NCBI RefSeq assembly: GCF_020707215.1
Contig: NZ_JAJFET010000001.1
Coordinates: 124,001 to 188,000, forward strand
DNA from: Sphingomonas sp. PL-96
Lineage (GTDB): Bacteria; Pseudomonadota; Alphaproteobacteria; Sphingomonadales; Sphingomonadaceae
Direction: 5' to 3'
DNA length: 64,000 bases
This document shows positions 17,154 through 24,183 of this stretch, piece after piece. How positions within the stretch are numbered: the first letter of the stretch is position 1; each line of letters begins with the position of its first letter. The notes under the pieces are model-generated. The model was not told the DNA's origin and made no database searches. It was given only the letters and a program-made list of their open reading frames with translations. Both the position numbers and the translations under genes were made by a program.

Positions 17154-18043
17154 GGCAGTTGCTCCCCGGTTCCCGCTTGCATCACCGCGTACCAGCGCGC
17201 GCGGTCCCATTCGACCCTGAACGCATCTGTCGCCGCGCGGATGCGCGCGGCGTTCTGCGAACCGACGATCGGGATGATGCGTGCCGGATGCGCCATGATC
17301 CAGCTGAGTGCCGCCGCAGCGGCATCGACCCCATAGGCTGCACCCTGTTCCGCCAGCAGCGCGCCGGCGGGATGGTTCGGGTCCGTCAGCCGTCCGCCGC
17401 CGAGCGGGGACCAGGCGAGCACGGTGCGCTGCTCCGCCATCGCCTGGTCCAGCGTGCCGTCGTACAAAGGCGCGACCCGGACAGGCGAGAACTCCGGCTG
17501 GGTGGAGACGATCGGCAGGTCCAGGAACCGCTGCAGCGCGCTCAATTCCGCCGGGCTGTAGTTGGAGACACCGAGCGCGCGGACCTTGCCCGCCTCGACC
17601 AGCCGGGTCAGCGTCGCCGCCACCTCCTGCGGATGGGTCAGGAAGTCGCGCCGGTGAATCTGGTAGAGGTCGATGACGTCGGTCGAAAGCCGCCGGAGCG
17701 ATGCGTCGCAGGCTGCCTCAAGATAGGCCGAGCTCGAGTCATAGGGCACCGGGGGCGTGATGCCGCCCTTGGTCGCAAGCACGATCCGCCCGCGCAGGCT
17801 CCGGTCGGCAGCCAGCACCTGGCCGAGCAGCGCCTCGGCCCCGCCGAAGCCCTCCGGCGCGTCGAAGCCATAGATGTCGGCAGTGTCGAACAGGGTGATC
17901 CCGGCGTCGAGCGCTGCATGAACCAGCACCGCGGCGGCGGACACGGATCCGGTCATCCGCCACATGCCCCAGGCGAGCGGGGAGACGAGGATTTCACTGG
18001 TGCCAAGGGGGCGGGGCTGGCGGTCCGGGACGAGCTTGTGCAT
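17150..18043 (-). CDS. Aldo/keto reductase, SmoB-like candidate 6-oxo-glucose reductase
   Basis: A 297-residue (beta/alpha)8 NADPH-dependent reductase. The AKR tetrad is visible: Asp in LFDTADIYGF with Tyr four residues later, Lys in LATKGGI, and His in YQIHRRD. GVSNYSPAEL, LAWSPLGGGRL and the C-terminal IPIVGSQNAARI form the cofactor pocket; the tail (RARWYAVMQAGTGEQ) resembles the YdhF/SmoB branch. SmoB reduces the 6-oxo-glucose made by SmoC to glucose. Coupling to the LLM monooxygenase by a 4-base overlap supports the same job here. It begins only 29 bases from the divergent Gfo/Idh/MocA start. A general aldehyde-detoxification role is the alternative. Confidence 0.72.
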   Translation of the reverse strand: MHKLVPDRQPRPLGTSEILVSPLAWGMWRMTGSVSAAAVLVHAALDAGITLFDTADIYGFDAPEGFGGAEALLGQVLAADRSLRGRIVLATKGGITPPVPYDSSSAYLEAACDASLRRLSTDVIDLYQIHRRDFLTHPQEVAATLTRLVEAGKVRALGVSNYSPAELSALQRFLDLPIVSTQPEFSPVRVAPLYDGTLDQAMAEQRTVLAWSPLGGGRLTDPNHPAGALLAEQGAAYGVDAAAAALSWIMAHPARIIPIVGSQNAARIRAATDAFRVEWDRARWYAVMQAGTGEQLP

Positions 18044-18054
18044 ATGCCCATCAC

Positions 18055-18067
18055 CTAAATAGGAATA
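18055..18067. promoter_or_regulatory. CTAAATAGGAATA motif, copy 2 (divergent AKR / Gfo-Idh-MocA promoter)
   Basis: This exact copy of the 13-mer at 14807-14819 fills nearly half of the 29-base space between two divergent start codons. With so little room, the promoters must overlap the coding starts or make nearly leaderless mRNAs. One bound regulator could control both directions. No regulator gene is visible nearby, so it would act in trans. Confidence 0.5.
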
Positions 18068-18072
18068 CCGTC

Positions 18073-19161
18073 ATGAGTTCAACCGTTCGTTACGGCATCG
18101 TCGGCACCGGCATGATGGGGGTCGAGCACATCCGCAACATCGAGATCCTGCCCGACGCGGAGGTCGTGGCGATCGCCGACCCGGTGGCCACGTCGCTCGA
18201 CTGGGCGCGCGATGCACTGGGTGCTGCTGCGGGATCGGTTGCGGCATTTGCCGACGTGGAGCGCTTCGCGCGGGAGGCGCGGGTCGACGCGGTCGTCGTC
18301 GCTTCGCCCAACTACACGCACCGCGCCGTGCTGGAGCCGCTGTTCGCCACCGATGTTGCGATCCTGTGCGAAAAGCCGCTCGCGACGACCATGGAAGACG
18401 CGCGCTGGATCGTCGAGCGGACGGCGGAGCGCGCGGCCCCGTTCTGGACCGGCATGGAATATCGCTACATGCCGCCGGCCGCGGCCTTTATCGAGCAGGT
18501 GCACGGCGGGCGGGTCGGGCGCCTGCAGATGCTGTCGATGCGCGAGCACCGCTTTCCCTTTCTCCACAAGGTGGGCGACTGGAACCGCTTCTCGCGCAAC
18601 ACCGGGGGCACGATGGTCGAGAAGTGCTGCCACTTCTTTGATCTCATGCGGCTGATCGTGGCGTCGGAGCCGGTGCGCGTGTTCTGCTCGGGTGGGCAGG
18701 ACGTGAACCACCTGGACGAACGGTATCACGGCGAGCGGCCGGACATCCTCGACAACAGCTTCACCACCGTGGAGTTTGCGAACGGCGTGCGGGCGATGCT
18801 CGACCTGTGCATGTTCGCGGAAGGGGCCGAGCATCAGGAGGAAATCTCTGCAACCGGCGACAAGGCGCGGCTCGATGTGCTGATCCCGCCGGGCGATCTG
18901 GTGTTCAGCCCCCGCGTGGACTGGCGCGGGCCCAAGTCGGTCGAGCGGACTCATGTGGCGGTCGAGGATTCGGCAATGCGGGCCGGATCGCATCATGGCG
19001 CCACCTACTATCAGCATGCCGCCTTTGCGGCAGCCGTGCGCGGCGAGGCACCGGTCGAGGTCACGGCCGAGGACGGGCTGCGCGCGGTCGCGATCGGGGC
19101 TGCGGCAGAGATCAGCGCGCGCGAGCACCGGGTGGTGGAAATGGCCGAACTGGGTCTGTGA
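18073..19161 (+). CDS. Gfo/Idh/MocA-family protein, candidate NAD+-dependent sulfoquinovosidase (GH188-like) or sugar dehydrogenase
   Basis: A 362-residue two-domain protein. The N-terminal Rossmann fold begins YGIVGTGMMGVEHIRN (GxGxxG for NAD), continues through VASPNYTHRA and contains the family's CEKPLATT (EKP) motif at ~95-103. The C-terminal substrate domain carries GMEYRYMPP, WNRFSRNTGG and MVEKCCHFFDL, with histidine and tyrosine candidates for catalysis. A branch of this superfamily (GH188) hydrolyses sulfoquinovosides through transient NAD+-dependent oxidation. Divergence from an SmoC/SmoB-like pair makes that the most interesting reading. An ordinary sugar dehydrogenase cannot be excluded. 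The stop overlaps the next start (TGATG). Confidence 0.6.
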   Translation: MSSTVRYGIVGTGMMGVEHIRNIEILPDAEVVAIADPVATSLDWARDALGAAAGSVAAFADVERFAREARVDAVVVASPNYTHRAVLEPLFATDVAILCEKPLATTMEDARWIVERTAERAAPFWTGMEYRYMPPAAAFIEQVHGGRVGRLQMLSMREHRFPFLHKVGDWNRFSRNTGGTMVEKCCHFFDLMRLIVASEPVRVFCSGGQDVNHLDERYHGERPDILDNSFTTVEFANGVRAMLDLCMFAEGAEHQEEISATGDKARLDVLIPPGDLVFSPRVDWRGPKSVERTHVAVEDSAMRAGSHHGATYYQHAAFAAAVRGEAPVEVTAEDGLRAVAIGAAAEISAREHRVVEMAELGL

Positions 19162-20537
19162 TGGCGACCTCCACCTTGACCGCCGACGACCATGTGCTGA
19201 TCGTCGGCGGCGGCTTCTCGGGGACGCTGCTGGCGATCAACCTGCTTCGGCATGATGGCCCGCGAGTCACCCTGGTCGAGCGTCGGCGCGATCAACTCGC
19301 GCGCGGGGTGGCGTATAGCGCGGCCGACGAGAGCCACCTGCTGAACGTCCGCGCGGCCAACATGAGCGCCTTTCCGGACGATCGCGATCACTTCGCCCGC
19401 TGGCTCGCCGATCAGTCGCTCGGTGGCCCCGCAAGCTTTGTGCCGCGCACCGTCTATGGCCGGTATCTGCGCGAACTGCTGGAAGATGCCCGTCGCGACG
19501 GTGGCGACCGGCTGTCGTTGATCGACGGAGAGGTCGTTGCGCTCGATCCGGCAGGCCAGCGGGTTGAGGCGCTGTTGGAGAGCGGGGAACTGCTCCAATG
19601 CGACCGCGCCGTGCTGGCGCTCGGCAACCTGCCGCCGCACCCGCCGGCCGGCATCGATGTCGGCTCGCTGTCGAGCGACCTGTACTGCGACGATCCCTGG
19701 GCGGCCGATATCGCGGAAGGCCTGACCGACGGGGACGAAGTCCTGCTGCTCGGGACCGGTCTGACGGCGATCGATGCGGCGCTGCTGCTCGAACGCCGGG
19801 GCTTTCGCGGATCGATCACCGCCATGTCCCGGCGCGGACTGCGCCCACGCCCGCATGTCGACGGTCAGCCTCCGGTCACGCCCGCGGGCGAGAAGCCCGC
19901 GGATACCCTGTCCGCGCTGGTCCGCAGCGTCCGCACTGCTGCCGAGACCGTCGGCTGGCGCAACGCCGTCGATGCGCTGCGTCCCGTCACCCAGCTGTTG
20001 TGGGAGGGGGCGGATGGACCGACACGGGCGCGCTTCCTTCGCCACCTCCGGCCCTTCTGGGATGTGCATCGCCATCGCCTGGCGCCATCGGTCGGATCCC
20101 GGATCGACGCCATGGTCGCGCGCGGGCAGCTGCGGTTCGCAGCCGCCAAGCTTGCCGCGGCCCAGGCCGAGGGGCGCGGGGTCGCGGTTGCGTATCGGCC
20201 GCGGGGCGCAACCGAGCTCCAGCGCCGCCCGTTCCGGCGGATCATCAACTGTACCGGGCCGCAGGGCGATCTGCTGCGGACGCAGGAACGGTTGCTCGCC
20301 CAGTTGGTGCAGGCCGGAACGATCCGGCCGGACGCCTTGCGACTGGGGGTCGACGTGGATGCCACGAGCCGGACGATCGGCGCGGACGGACGGCCGCAGC
20401 CGTGGCTTTATGCGGTAGGTCCGATGACGCGCGGTGCGTCCTGGGAGGTGGTGGCGGTGCCCGACCTGCGCGTGCAGACGTGGAGCCTTGCCCGCACCCT
20501 CGCCAACGCACACTGGGTCGGCGGGGAGGGACTCTGA
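19161..20537 (+). CDS. FAD/NAD(P)-binding protein (NAD_binding_9-like)
   Basis: A 458-residue flavoprotein. HVLIVGGGFSGTLLAINLL (~13-31) is the FAD dinucleotide fold and VLLLGTGLTAIDAALLLE (~195-212) is a second Rossmann motif for NAD(P)H. LNVRAANMSAFPDDRDHFARWL is characteristic of the NAD_binding_9 group, whose members are often annotated only as FAD/NAD(P)-binding proteins. ATG 19161 overlaps the Gfo/Idh/MocA stop, so the two are made together. In this locus it might oxidise a sugar intermediate, or act as an electron-transfer partner for the flavin monooxygenase, whose reductase is otherwise missing; neither role is established. Confidence 0.7.
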   Translation: MATSTLTADDHVLIVGGGFSGTLLAINLLRHDGPRVTLVERRRDQLARGVAYSAADESHLLNVRAANMSAFPDDRDHFARWLADQSLGGPASFVPRTVYGRYLRELLEDARRDGGDRLSLIDGEVVALDPAGQRVEALLESGELLQCDRAVLALGNLPPHPPAGIDVGSLSSDLYCDDPWAADIAEGLTDGDEVLLLGTGLTAIDAALLLERRGFRGSITAMSRRGLRPRPHVDGQPPVTPAGEKPADTLSALVRSVRTAAETVGWRNAVDALRPVTQLLWEGADGPTRARFLRHLRPFWDVHRHRLAPSVGSRIDAMVARGQLRFAAAKLAAAQAEGRGVAVAYRPRGATELQRRPFRRIINCTGPQGDLLRTQERLLAQLVQAGTIRPDALRLGVDVDATSRTIGADGRPQPWLYAVGPMTRGASWEVVAVPDLRVQTWSLARTLANAHWVGGEGL

Positions 20538-20541
20538 CCGG

Positions 20542-20568
20542 CAGGGGCAGGGCGCCGCGCCGCCCCTG
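20542..20568. terminator. Bidirectional terminator hairpin between converging genes
   Basis: CAGGGGC (20542-20548) pairs with GCCCCTG (20562-20568), with a further GGCGC/GCGCC pairing inside the loop. It fills the 41-base gap between the FAD protein stop and the minus-strand amidotransferase stop. No T-run is present. Confidence 0.55.
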
Positions 20569-20578
20569 AACCCGTCGC

Positions 20579-21328
20579 CTAGTTGCCGCCGTTGGTGGAA
20601 CGCGCGGCCTCTCCGATCCGCTTGAAGAAGGCCTGGCTGGCGGTGCTCGTCGCCACGTCCCACTCCGGGTGCCATTGCACGCCCAGGACTTCGGCGCCGC
20701 ACCCGTCCCCGCGGATCGCTTCGATGATGCCGTCGTCGGCGGACACCGCATCAACGGAGAGGCCAGCACCAAGCCTGTCCACCGCCTGCTCATGGACCGA
20801 GTTCACGCGCAGCCGCCGCTCGCCTGTGAGCGTGGCCAGGCGGCCGTTCGACGCAAGCTCGACGTCGTGGCGATGCTGAAACAGCCGATCATACTCGCCG
20901 GCCGGAAGAAAGCCGCGGTGATGACGGCCCCGGCACACCTCCGAGGAAAGCGAGCCTCCGAACAGCACGTTGATCTCCTGCATGCCCCGGCAGATGCCGA
21001 ACACCGGCTTGCCCATCTCGATCATGCGTCCGGCAAGAGCGAGGGCGACTTCGTCCCGCTCCGGGTCGACCGGCCAATCCGGGCAGGGCGGTCCAGCGCC
21101 GTAGCGCTCCGGGCCGACATGGGAGCGCGATCCCGTCAGAAGCAGCGCGTCGAACAACGCCGCGAAGCCCTGCACGTCCGCGGTATCGGCGACCGCCGGG
21201 ACGAGAAGCGTCGAAGTCCGCGACACGCTCGCCAGCGGCAGCAGGAAACGGGTTGCCACCGTCTGCACGGCGCGATCCACCAGTTCGTTGCAGCACAACA
21301 GGCCGACGATCGGTCGCCGCGTCTCCAT
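20579..21328 (-). CDS. Class I glutamine amidotransferase-like gamma-glutamyl hydrolase (PuuD-like)
   Basis: A 249-residue single-domain protein. ATG 21328 overlaps the cysE stop (ATGA); earlier in-frame codons lie inside cysE. FGICRGMQEINVLFGGSL holds the nucleophilic Cys in the GICRG elbow, and GVQWHPEWD supplies the catalytic His and Glu of class I amidotransferases. The stand-alone form resembles gamma-glutamyl-gamma-aminobutyrate hydrolase PuuD, which cleaves gamma-glutamyl bonds without a synthase partner. Co-translation with serine acetyltransferase hints at release of a sulfur amino acid or amine from a gamma-glutamyl compound; polyamine or GABA metabolism would be the textbook role, but no puu genes are nearby. 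Confidence 0.75.
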   Translation of the reverse strand: METRRPIVGLLCCNELVDRAVQTVATRFLLPLASVSRTSTLLVPAVADTADVQGFAALFDALLLTGSRSHVGPERYGAGPPCPDWPVDPERDEVALALAGRMIEMGKPVFGICRGMQEINVLFGGSLSSEVCRGRHHRGFLPAGEYDRLFQHRHDVELASNGRLATLTGERRLRVNSVHEQAVDRLGAGLSVDAVSADDGIIEAIRGDGCGAEVLGVQWHPEWDVATSTASQAFFKRIGEAARSTNGGN

Positions 21329-22272
21329 CAGTCCGCCTCCGCCAGGATGTCGCGGAGCGCGTGGCCGTCGCGTCGTTCCAGCTGGCGGGCTTCCGGCTGC
21401 ACGACGACGCTGTCCGGCGGCACGTCCGAAAGCAGCCACACGTTTCCGCCGATGACCGACCGGGCTCCGATCGTGACGGGGCCGAGGATCGTTGCCCCCG
21501 CGTAGATGACGACATCGTCCTCCACGGTCGGGTGCCGAATGTACCTGCGTGCGCTGCCGAGTTCGCCGGGCGCGCTCGGGGCGCCCAGCGTGACGTGCTG
21601 ATATAGCCGGACGCGCTCGCCGACCACCGCCGTCTCGCCGATCACCACGCCGGTACCATGGTCGATGAAGAAGCCGGCACCGATCGTGGCACCCGGATGG
21701 ATGTCGATCCCGGTCCGCTCGTTTGCGATCTCCGAGATCATGCGCGCGACCATCGGCGCGCCCAGGTTGTAGAACTCGTGCGCCAATCGATGGTGCAGGC
21801 ACGCGATCGCCCCGGGATAGCAGATCAGGACCTCATCGACGCTGCGCGCGGCCGGATCGCTCAGAAAGGCCGCTTCGATGTCGCTGTCCACTTGGCGCCG
21901 CACCTGTCCCAGGCTCGCGGCGAACAGGCGTACCAGGCTTGCCGCCTGATCCGGGTCGAACTCTGCTCGTGCCTCCTTCGCCCAATAGCCGAACTCGGCG
22001 GCCAGCTGCCCCTCGAACCCGCTCAGCGCCGTGCGCAGCTTGCTGCCGACGAAGGCATCTTCGTCGCTGCCTCCGCGAAGTCCGCCCAGGCGGCGAGGGT
22101 AGAGGGCGGCAAACAGGAGCTCAAGATCGCGTTCCACGGCCCGCCGTGAAGGAAAGCTCTCCACGTCTCGCGCTTCGCCTTCCCGAGTGCGCCACAGCCT
22201 GCGCGACACGCCGAGCGCCTCGACCGCCGAGCCAAGCCACTCGAGGTTTTCGGGGATTGGATCCCTGCTCAT
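21328..22272 (-). CDS. cysE: Serine O-acetyltransferase (EpsC/CysE type)
   Basis: A 314-residue enzyme that acetylates L-serine with acetyl-CoA, giving O-acetylserine, the acceptor for sulfide in cysteine synthesis. ATG 22272 begins MSRDPIPENLEWLG; longer in-frame starts give an implausible basic extension. The helical N-terminal region (~1-180) ends with DEVLICYPGAIACLHHRLAHEF, and the left-handed beta-helix contains GIDIHPGATIGAGFFIDHG and VIGETAVVGE, with catalytic Asp/His candidates of the CysE family. It heads a two-gene minus-strand operon with the PuuD-like gene. Sulfite released by the nearby monooxygenase would enter cysteine through this step after reduction. Confidence 0.85.
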   Translation of the reverse strand: MSRDPIPENLEWLGSAVEALGVSRRLWRTREGEARDVESFPSRRAVERDLELLFAALYPRRLGGLRGGSDEDAFVGSKLRTALSGFEGQLAAEFGYWAKEARAEFDPDQAASLVRLFAASLGQVRRQVDSDIEAAFLSDPAARSVDEVLICYPGAIACLHHRLAHEFYNLGAPMVARMISEIANERTGIDIHPGATIGAGFFIDHGTGVVIGETAVVGERVRLYQHVTLGAPSAPGELGSARRYIRHPTVEDDVVIYAGATILGPVTIGARSVIGGNVWLLSDVPPDSVVVQPEARQLERRDGHALRDILAEAD

Positions 22273-22670
22273 CCGAACCGCCGCGCCGGGCGCTTTTCCT
22301 GGAGGCGACTGCCGAGGCGCGCGCCCCGCCGATCCGGCGCCCTCGCGCTTCGAGGGGGCGTTGTGCGGACCACGGCACCGGTCAGACAAGCACGCCGGGA
22401 CGAAGCCCACGCGGCGTTCCTCGCCCGATCCATGTGAGTTGCCGCACTCGCCACCAGGATTGCTCCAAATCCCATCGAGCTGATGGGTAATGAAGATGAT
22501 GCAGATGAGCAATCGGCCCGGGCCAAGAGATTCTTGTGCCGGTATCTACCCAAAGTTGAGTCGGAACCGCAGGCAGGGGCAGGTGGCCGCCGGCGCCGAG
22601 CGCGGCGACCTGCTGTGCGCGGTGGGAGGGTGCAAGGACAGCGCGGCGGAAGCGCGCGCGAAATAGCGCT
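22273..22670. other. ~400-base leader region upstream of cysE
   Basis: No gene could be supported here. On the minus strand the region contains an inverted repeat CCCATC/GATGGG around 22474-22490 with GGATT/AATCC beside it, and a short GAGT/ACTC hairpin with a GCGGCA loop. An ATG at 22433 opens a frame of about 54 codons, rich in Arg and Ala, which could be a leader ORF or chance. A long leader before cysE is consistent with sulfur-responsive control, but I could not match a known riboswitch. No copy of the 13-base CTAAATAGGAATA motif is present. Confidence 0.45.
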
Positions 22671-22694
22671 GCCGGCTCCCAGTCGGGAGCCGGC
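22671..22694 (-). terminator. Terminator of the small DUF883-like gene
   Basis: GCCGGCTCCC and GGGAGCCGGC form a perfect 10-base-pair stem with a 4-base loop just after the small gene's stop. Minus-strand sequence continues AGCGCTATTT. The stem core recurs in the hairpin at 8236-8265 beside the gene remnant. Confidence 0.65.
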
Positions 22695-22704
22695 GCGCGG
22701 AGCC

Positions 22705-22893
22705 TCAGCGGCCGCGAAGGGTGTTGAGCACGGCGATCGCCGCGACGCCGGCAAAGGCAGCGCTGGTCCAGGGGCGCGCCTTGGCGAAGTTCGTCGCCTT
22801 CTGCGTGATCGGCGCATCGCCTGAGAAGTGCGTGCGGATCGCGTCGGAAAGCGCGGTCTTGCCGTTCGACTTGGTGGCGGTTGCTTCGGTCAT
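22705..22893 (-). CDS. Small single-membrane-segment protein (DUF883/ElaB-like)
   Basis: A 62-residue protein. ATG 22893 is preceded at normal distance by AAAGGAGA, a strong ribosome-binding site. The hydrophilic N-terminus (KTALSDAIRTHFSGDAP) is followed by KATNFAKARPWTSAAFAGVA and a short hydrophobic stretch ending VLNTLRGR. The C-terminal R-P-W-x-S plus hydrophobic segment plus Arg layout resembles the membrane anchor of the YqjD/ElaB/DUF883 proteins, some of which bind ribosomes in stationary phase; here the coiled-coil part is very short. A truncated relative lies at 8283-8363. Transcribed divergently from the SDR gene at 23074. Confidence 0.65.
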   Translation of the reverse strand: MTEATATKSNGKTALSDAIRTHFSGDAPITQKATNFAKARPWTSAAFAGVAAIAVLNTLRGR

Positions 22894-23073
22894 GACGATC
22901 TCCTTTTTCAAGCACAGAACGTGCTGTGTCGGCGTTCTCAACGCAGCCAAGGCCATTCGGTGCCACCCATCGTCGGCACGCCGCACCCGTTCGGCGCACG
23001 CTTGCCAGCCGGGGTGAACCGATGGCCGCGCCCGGCAGTTGTGCGCAACACAATGGGTTGAGCAGGAGCGGCT

Positions 23074-24132
23074 ATGCGTAGAAAAGTGCTTGTTGCGGGC
23101 GCGCAGGGGGTGATCGGCCGGGCGGCGGCGCTGCGGTTGGCCGCCCAGCCGGATACCGAGGTGATCGGATTGTCACGCCGGACGGAGCCGGCGCTGCCCG
23201 GCGTGCCGCTGGTCGCCGTGGATCTGCTGGACGCTGCGGGAACCCAGACTGCGCTGGCCGACCTGCACGACGTGACCCATATCGTGTTCGGCGCCTATAT
23301 CGAGAAAGCGACCGCTGCCGAAAAGAGCGCGGTGAACGTCGCCATCCTGCGCAACCTGCTCGATGCGGTGGAGGCAAGCTCGCCCGGGCTTCGCCACATC
23401 AGCTTCTATCAGGGCGGCAAGGCCTATGGTGCCGACCTGGGGCCCTTCAAGACGCCTGCCCGTGAAGACGATCCGCGGCTGATGCCGCCCAATTTCTACT
23501 ACGACCAGGAAGACTTCCTGCGCGAGCGACAGAAGGGGAAAGGCTGGAGCTTCACTGCGCTGCGGCCCGAAGCGGTTTGCGGCTTTGCGGTCGGCAATCC
23601 GATGAACCTGCTGACGGTGATCGCGGTCTATGCGACGATCTCGAAGGAACTGGGTATCCCGCTACGCTTTCCGGGCACGGAGGCCGCCTATCGCGCCCTC
23701 TATCAGGTGAGTTCGGCCGACATTCTGGCGCAGGCAACGGACTGGGCGGGAACGGAGCCCGGCGCGGCGAACGAGATCTTCAACATCACCAACGGCGACT
23801 ATTTCCGCTGGCAGCACATGTTTCCCAAGATCGCGGCCATGTTCGACATGCCGCTGGCCGACCCGGTGCCGACGCCGCTCGTCACCTATATGACCGACAA
23901 GGGCCCGTTGTGGGAGCGGCTGGTCGAGCGTCACGGGTTGCAGCCGATCGCCTATGAGGCGGTGGCGTCCTGGGCTTTCGGCGACTTCATCTTCAACAGC
24001 GGCTTTGACAACATCAGCAGCACGATCAAGGCGCGGCGCGCGGGTTTCCACGCGTGCATCGACACGGAAGACATGTTCCGCGAACAGTTCGAGCAACTGC
24101 GACAGCTGCGCGTGATCCCGCCACTGGGATAA
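23074..24132 (+). CDS. PRISE-type SDR family NAD(P)-dependent oxidoreductase
   Basis: A 352-residue atypical short-chain dehydrogenase. VLVAGAQGVIGRAAALRL is the Rossmann entry (GxxGxxG). SFYQGGKAYG and NFYYDQEDFL contain the lysine and tyrosine characteristic of the PRISE group (progesterone 5-beta-reductase/iridoid synthase-like enone reductases), where the Tyr replaces the classical YxxxK motif. WSFTALRPEAVCGF follows, as in that group. Bacterial members reduce activated alkenes or act on sugar-like substrates of unknown identity. It is transcribed towards the mutarotase gene 51 bases downstream, and so sits at the edge of the fucose region; no step of the known L-fucose pathway needs it. 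Confidence 0.72.
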   Translation: MRRKVLVAGAQGVIGRAAALRLAAQPDTEVIGLSRRTEPALPGVPLVAVDLLDAAGTQTALADLHDVTHIVFGAYIEKATAAEKSAVNVAILRNLLDAVEASSPGLRHISFYQGGKAYGADLGPFKTPAREDDPRLMPPNFYYDQEDFLRERQKGKGWSFTALRPEAVCGFAVGNPMNLLTVIAVYATISKELGIPLRFPGTEAAYRALYQVSSADILAQATDWAGTEPGAANEIFNITNGDYFRWQHMFPKIAAMFDMPLADPVPTPLVTYMTDKGPLWERLVERHGLQPIAYEAVASWAFGDFIFNSGFDNISSTIKARRAGFHACIDTEDMFREQFEQLRQLRVIPPLG

Positions 24133-24183
24133 GGGAGGCGTCCCCCATCGTCTGCGAGCGGGTTCAAGAAGAGGAAGACTTTC

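Noticed and set aside
22273..22490. SAM-type or other known riboswitch in the cysE leader
   Set aside because: Inverted repeats are present, but I could not align the conserved core of SAM-I, SAM-II or SAH riboswitches, so only an uncharacterised leader is recorded.
22483..22824. 113-codon plus-strand frame crossing the small DUF883-like gene
   Set aside because: Arg/Gly-rich, lacks a ribosome-binding site and overlaps a well-supported minus-strand gene and its terminator.
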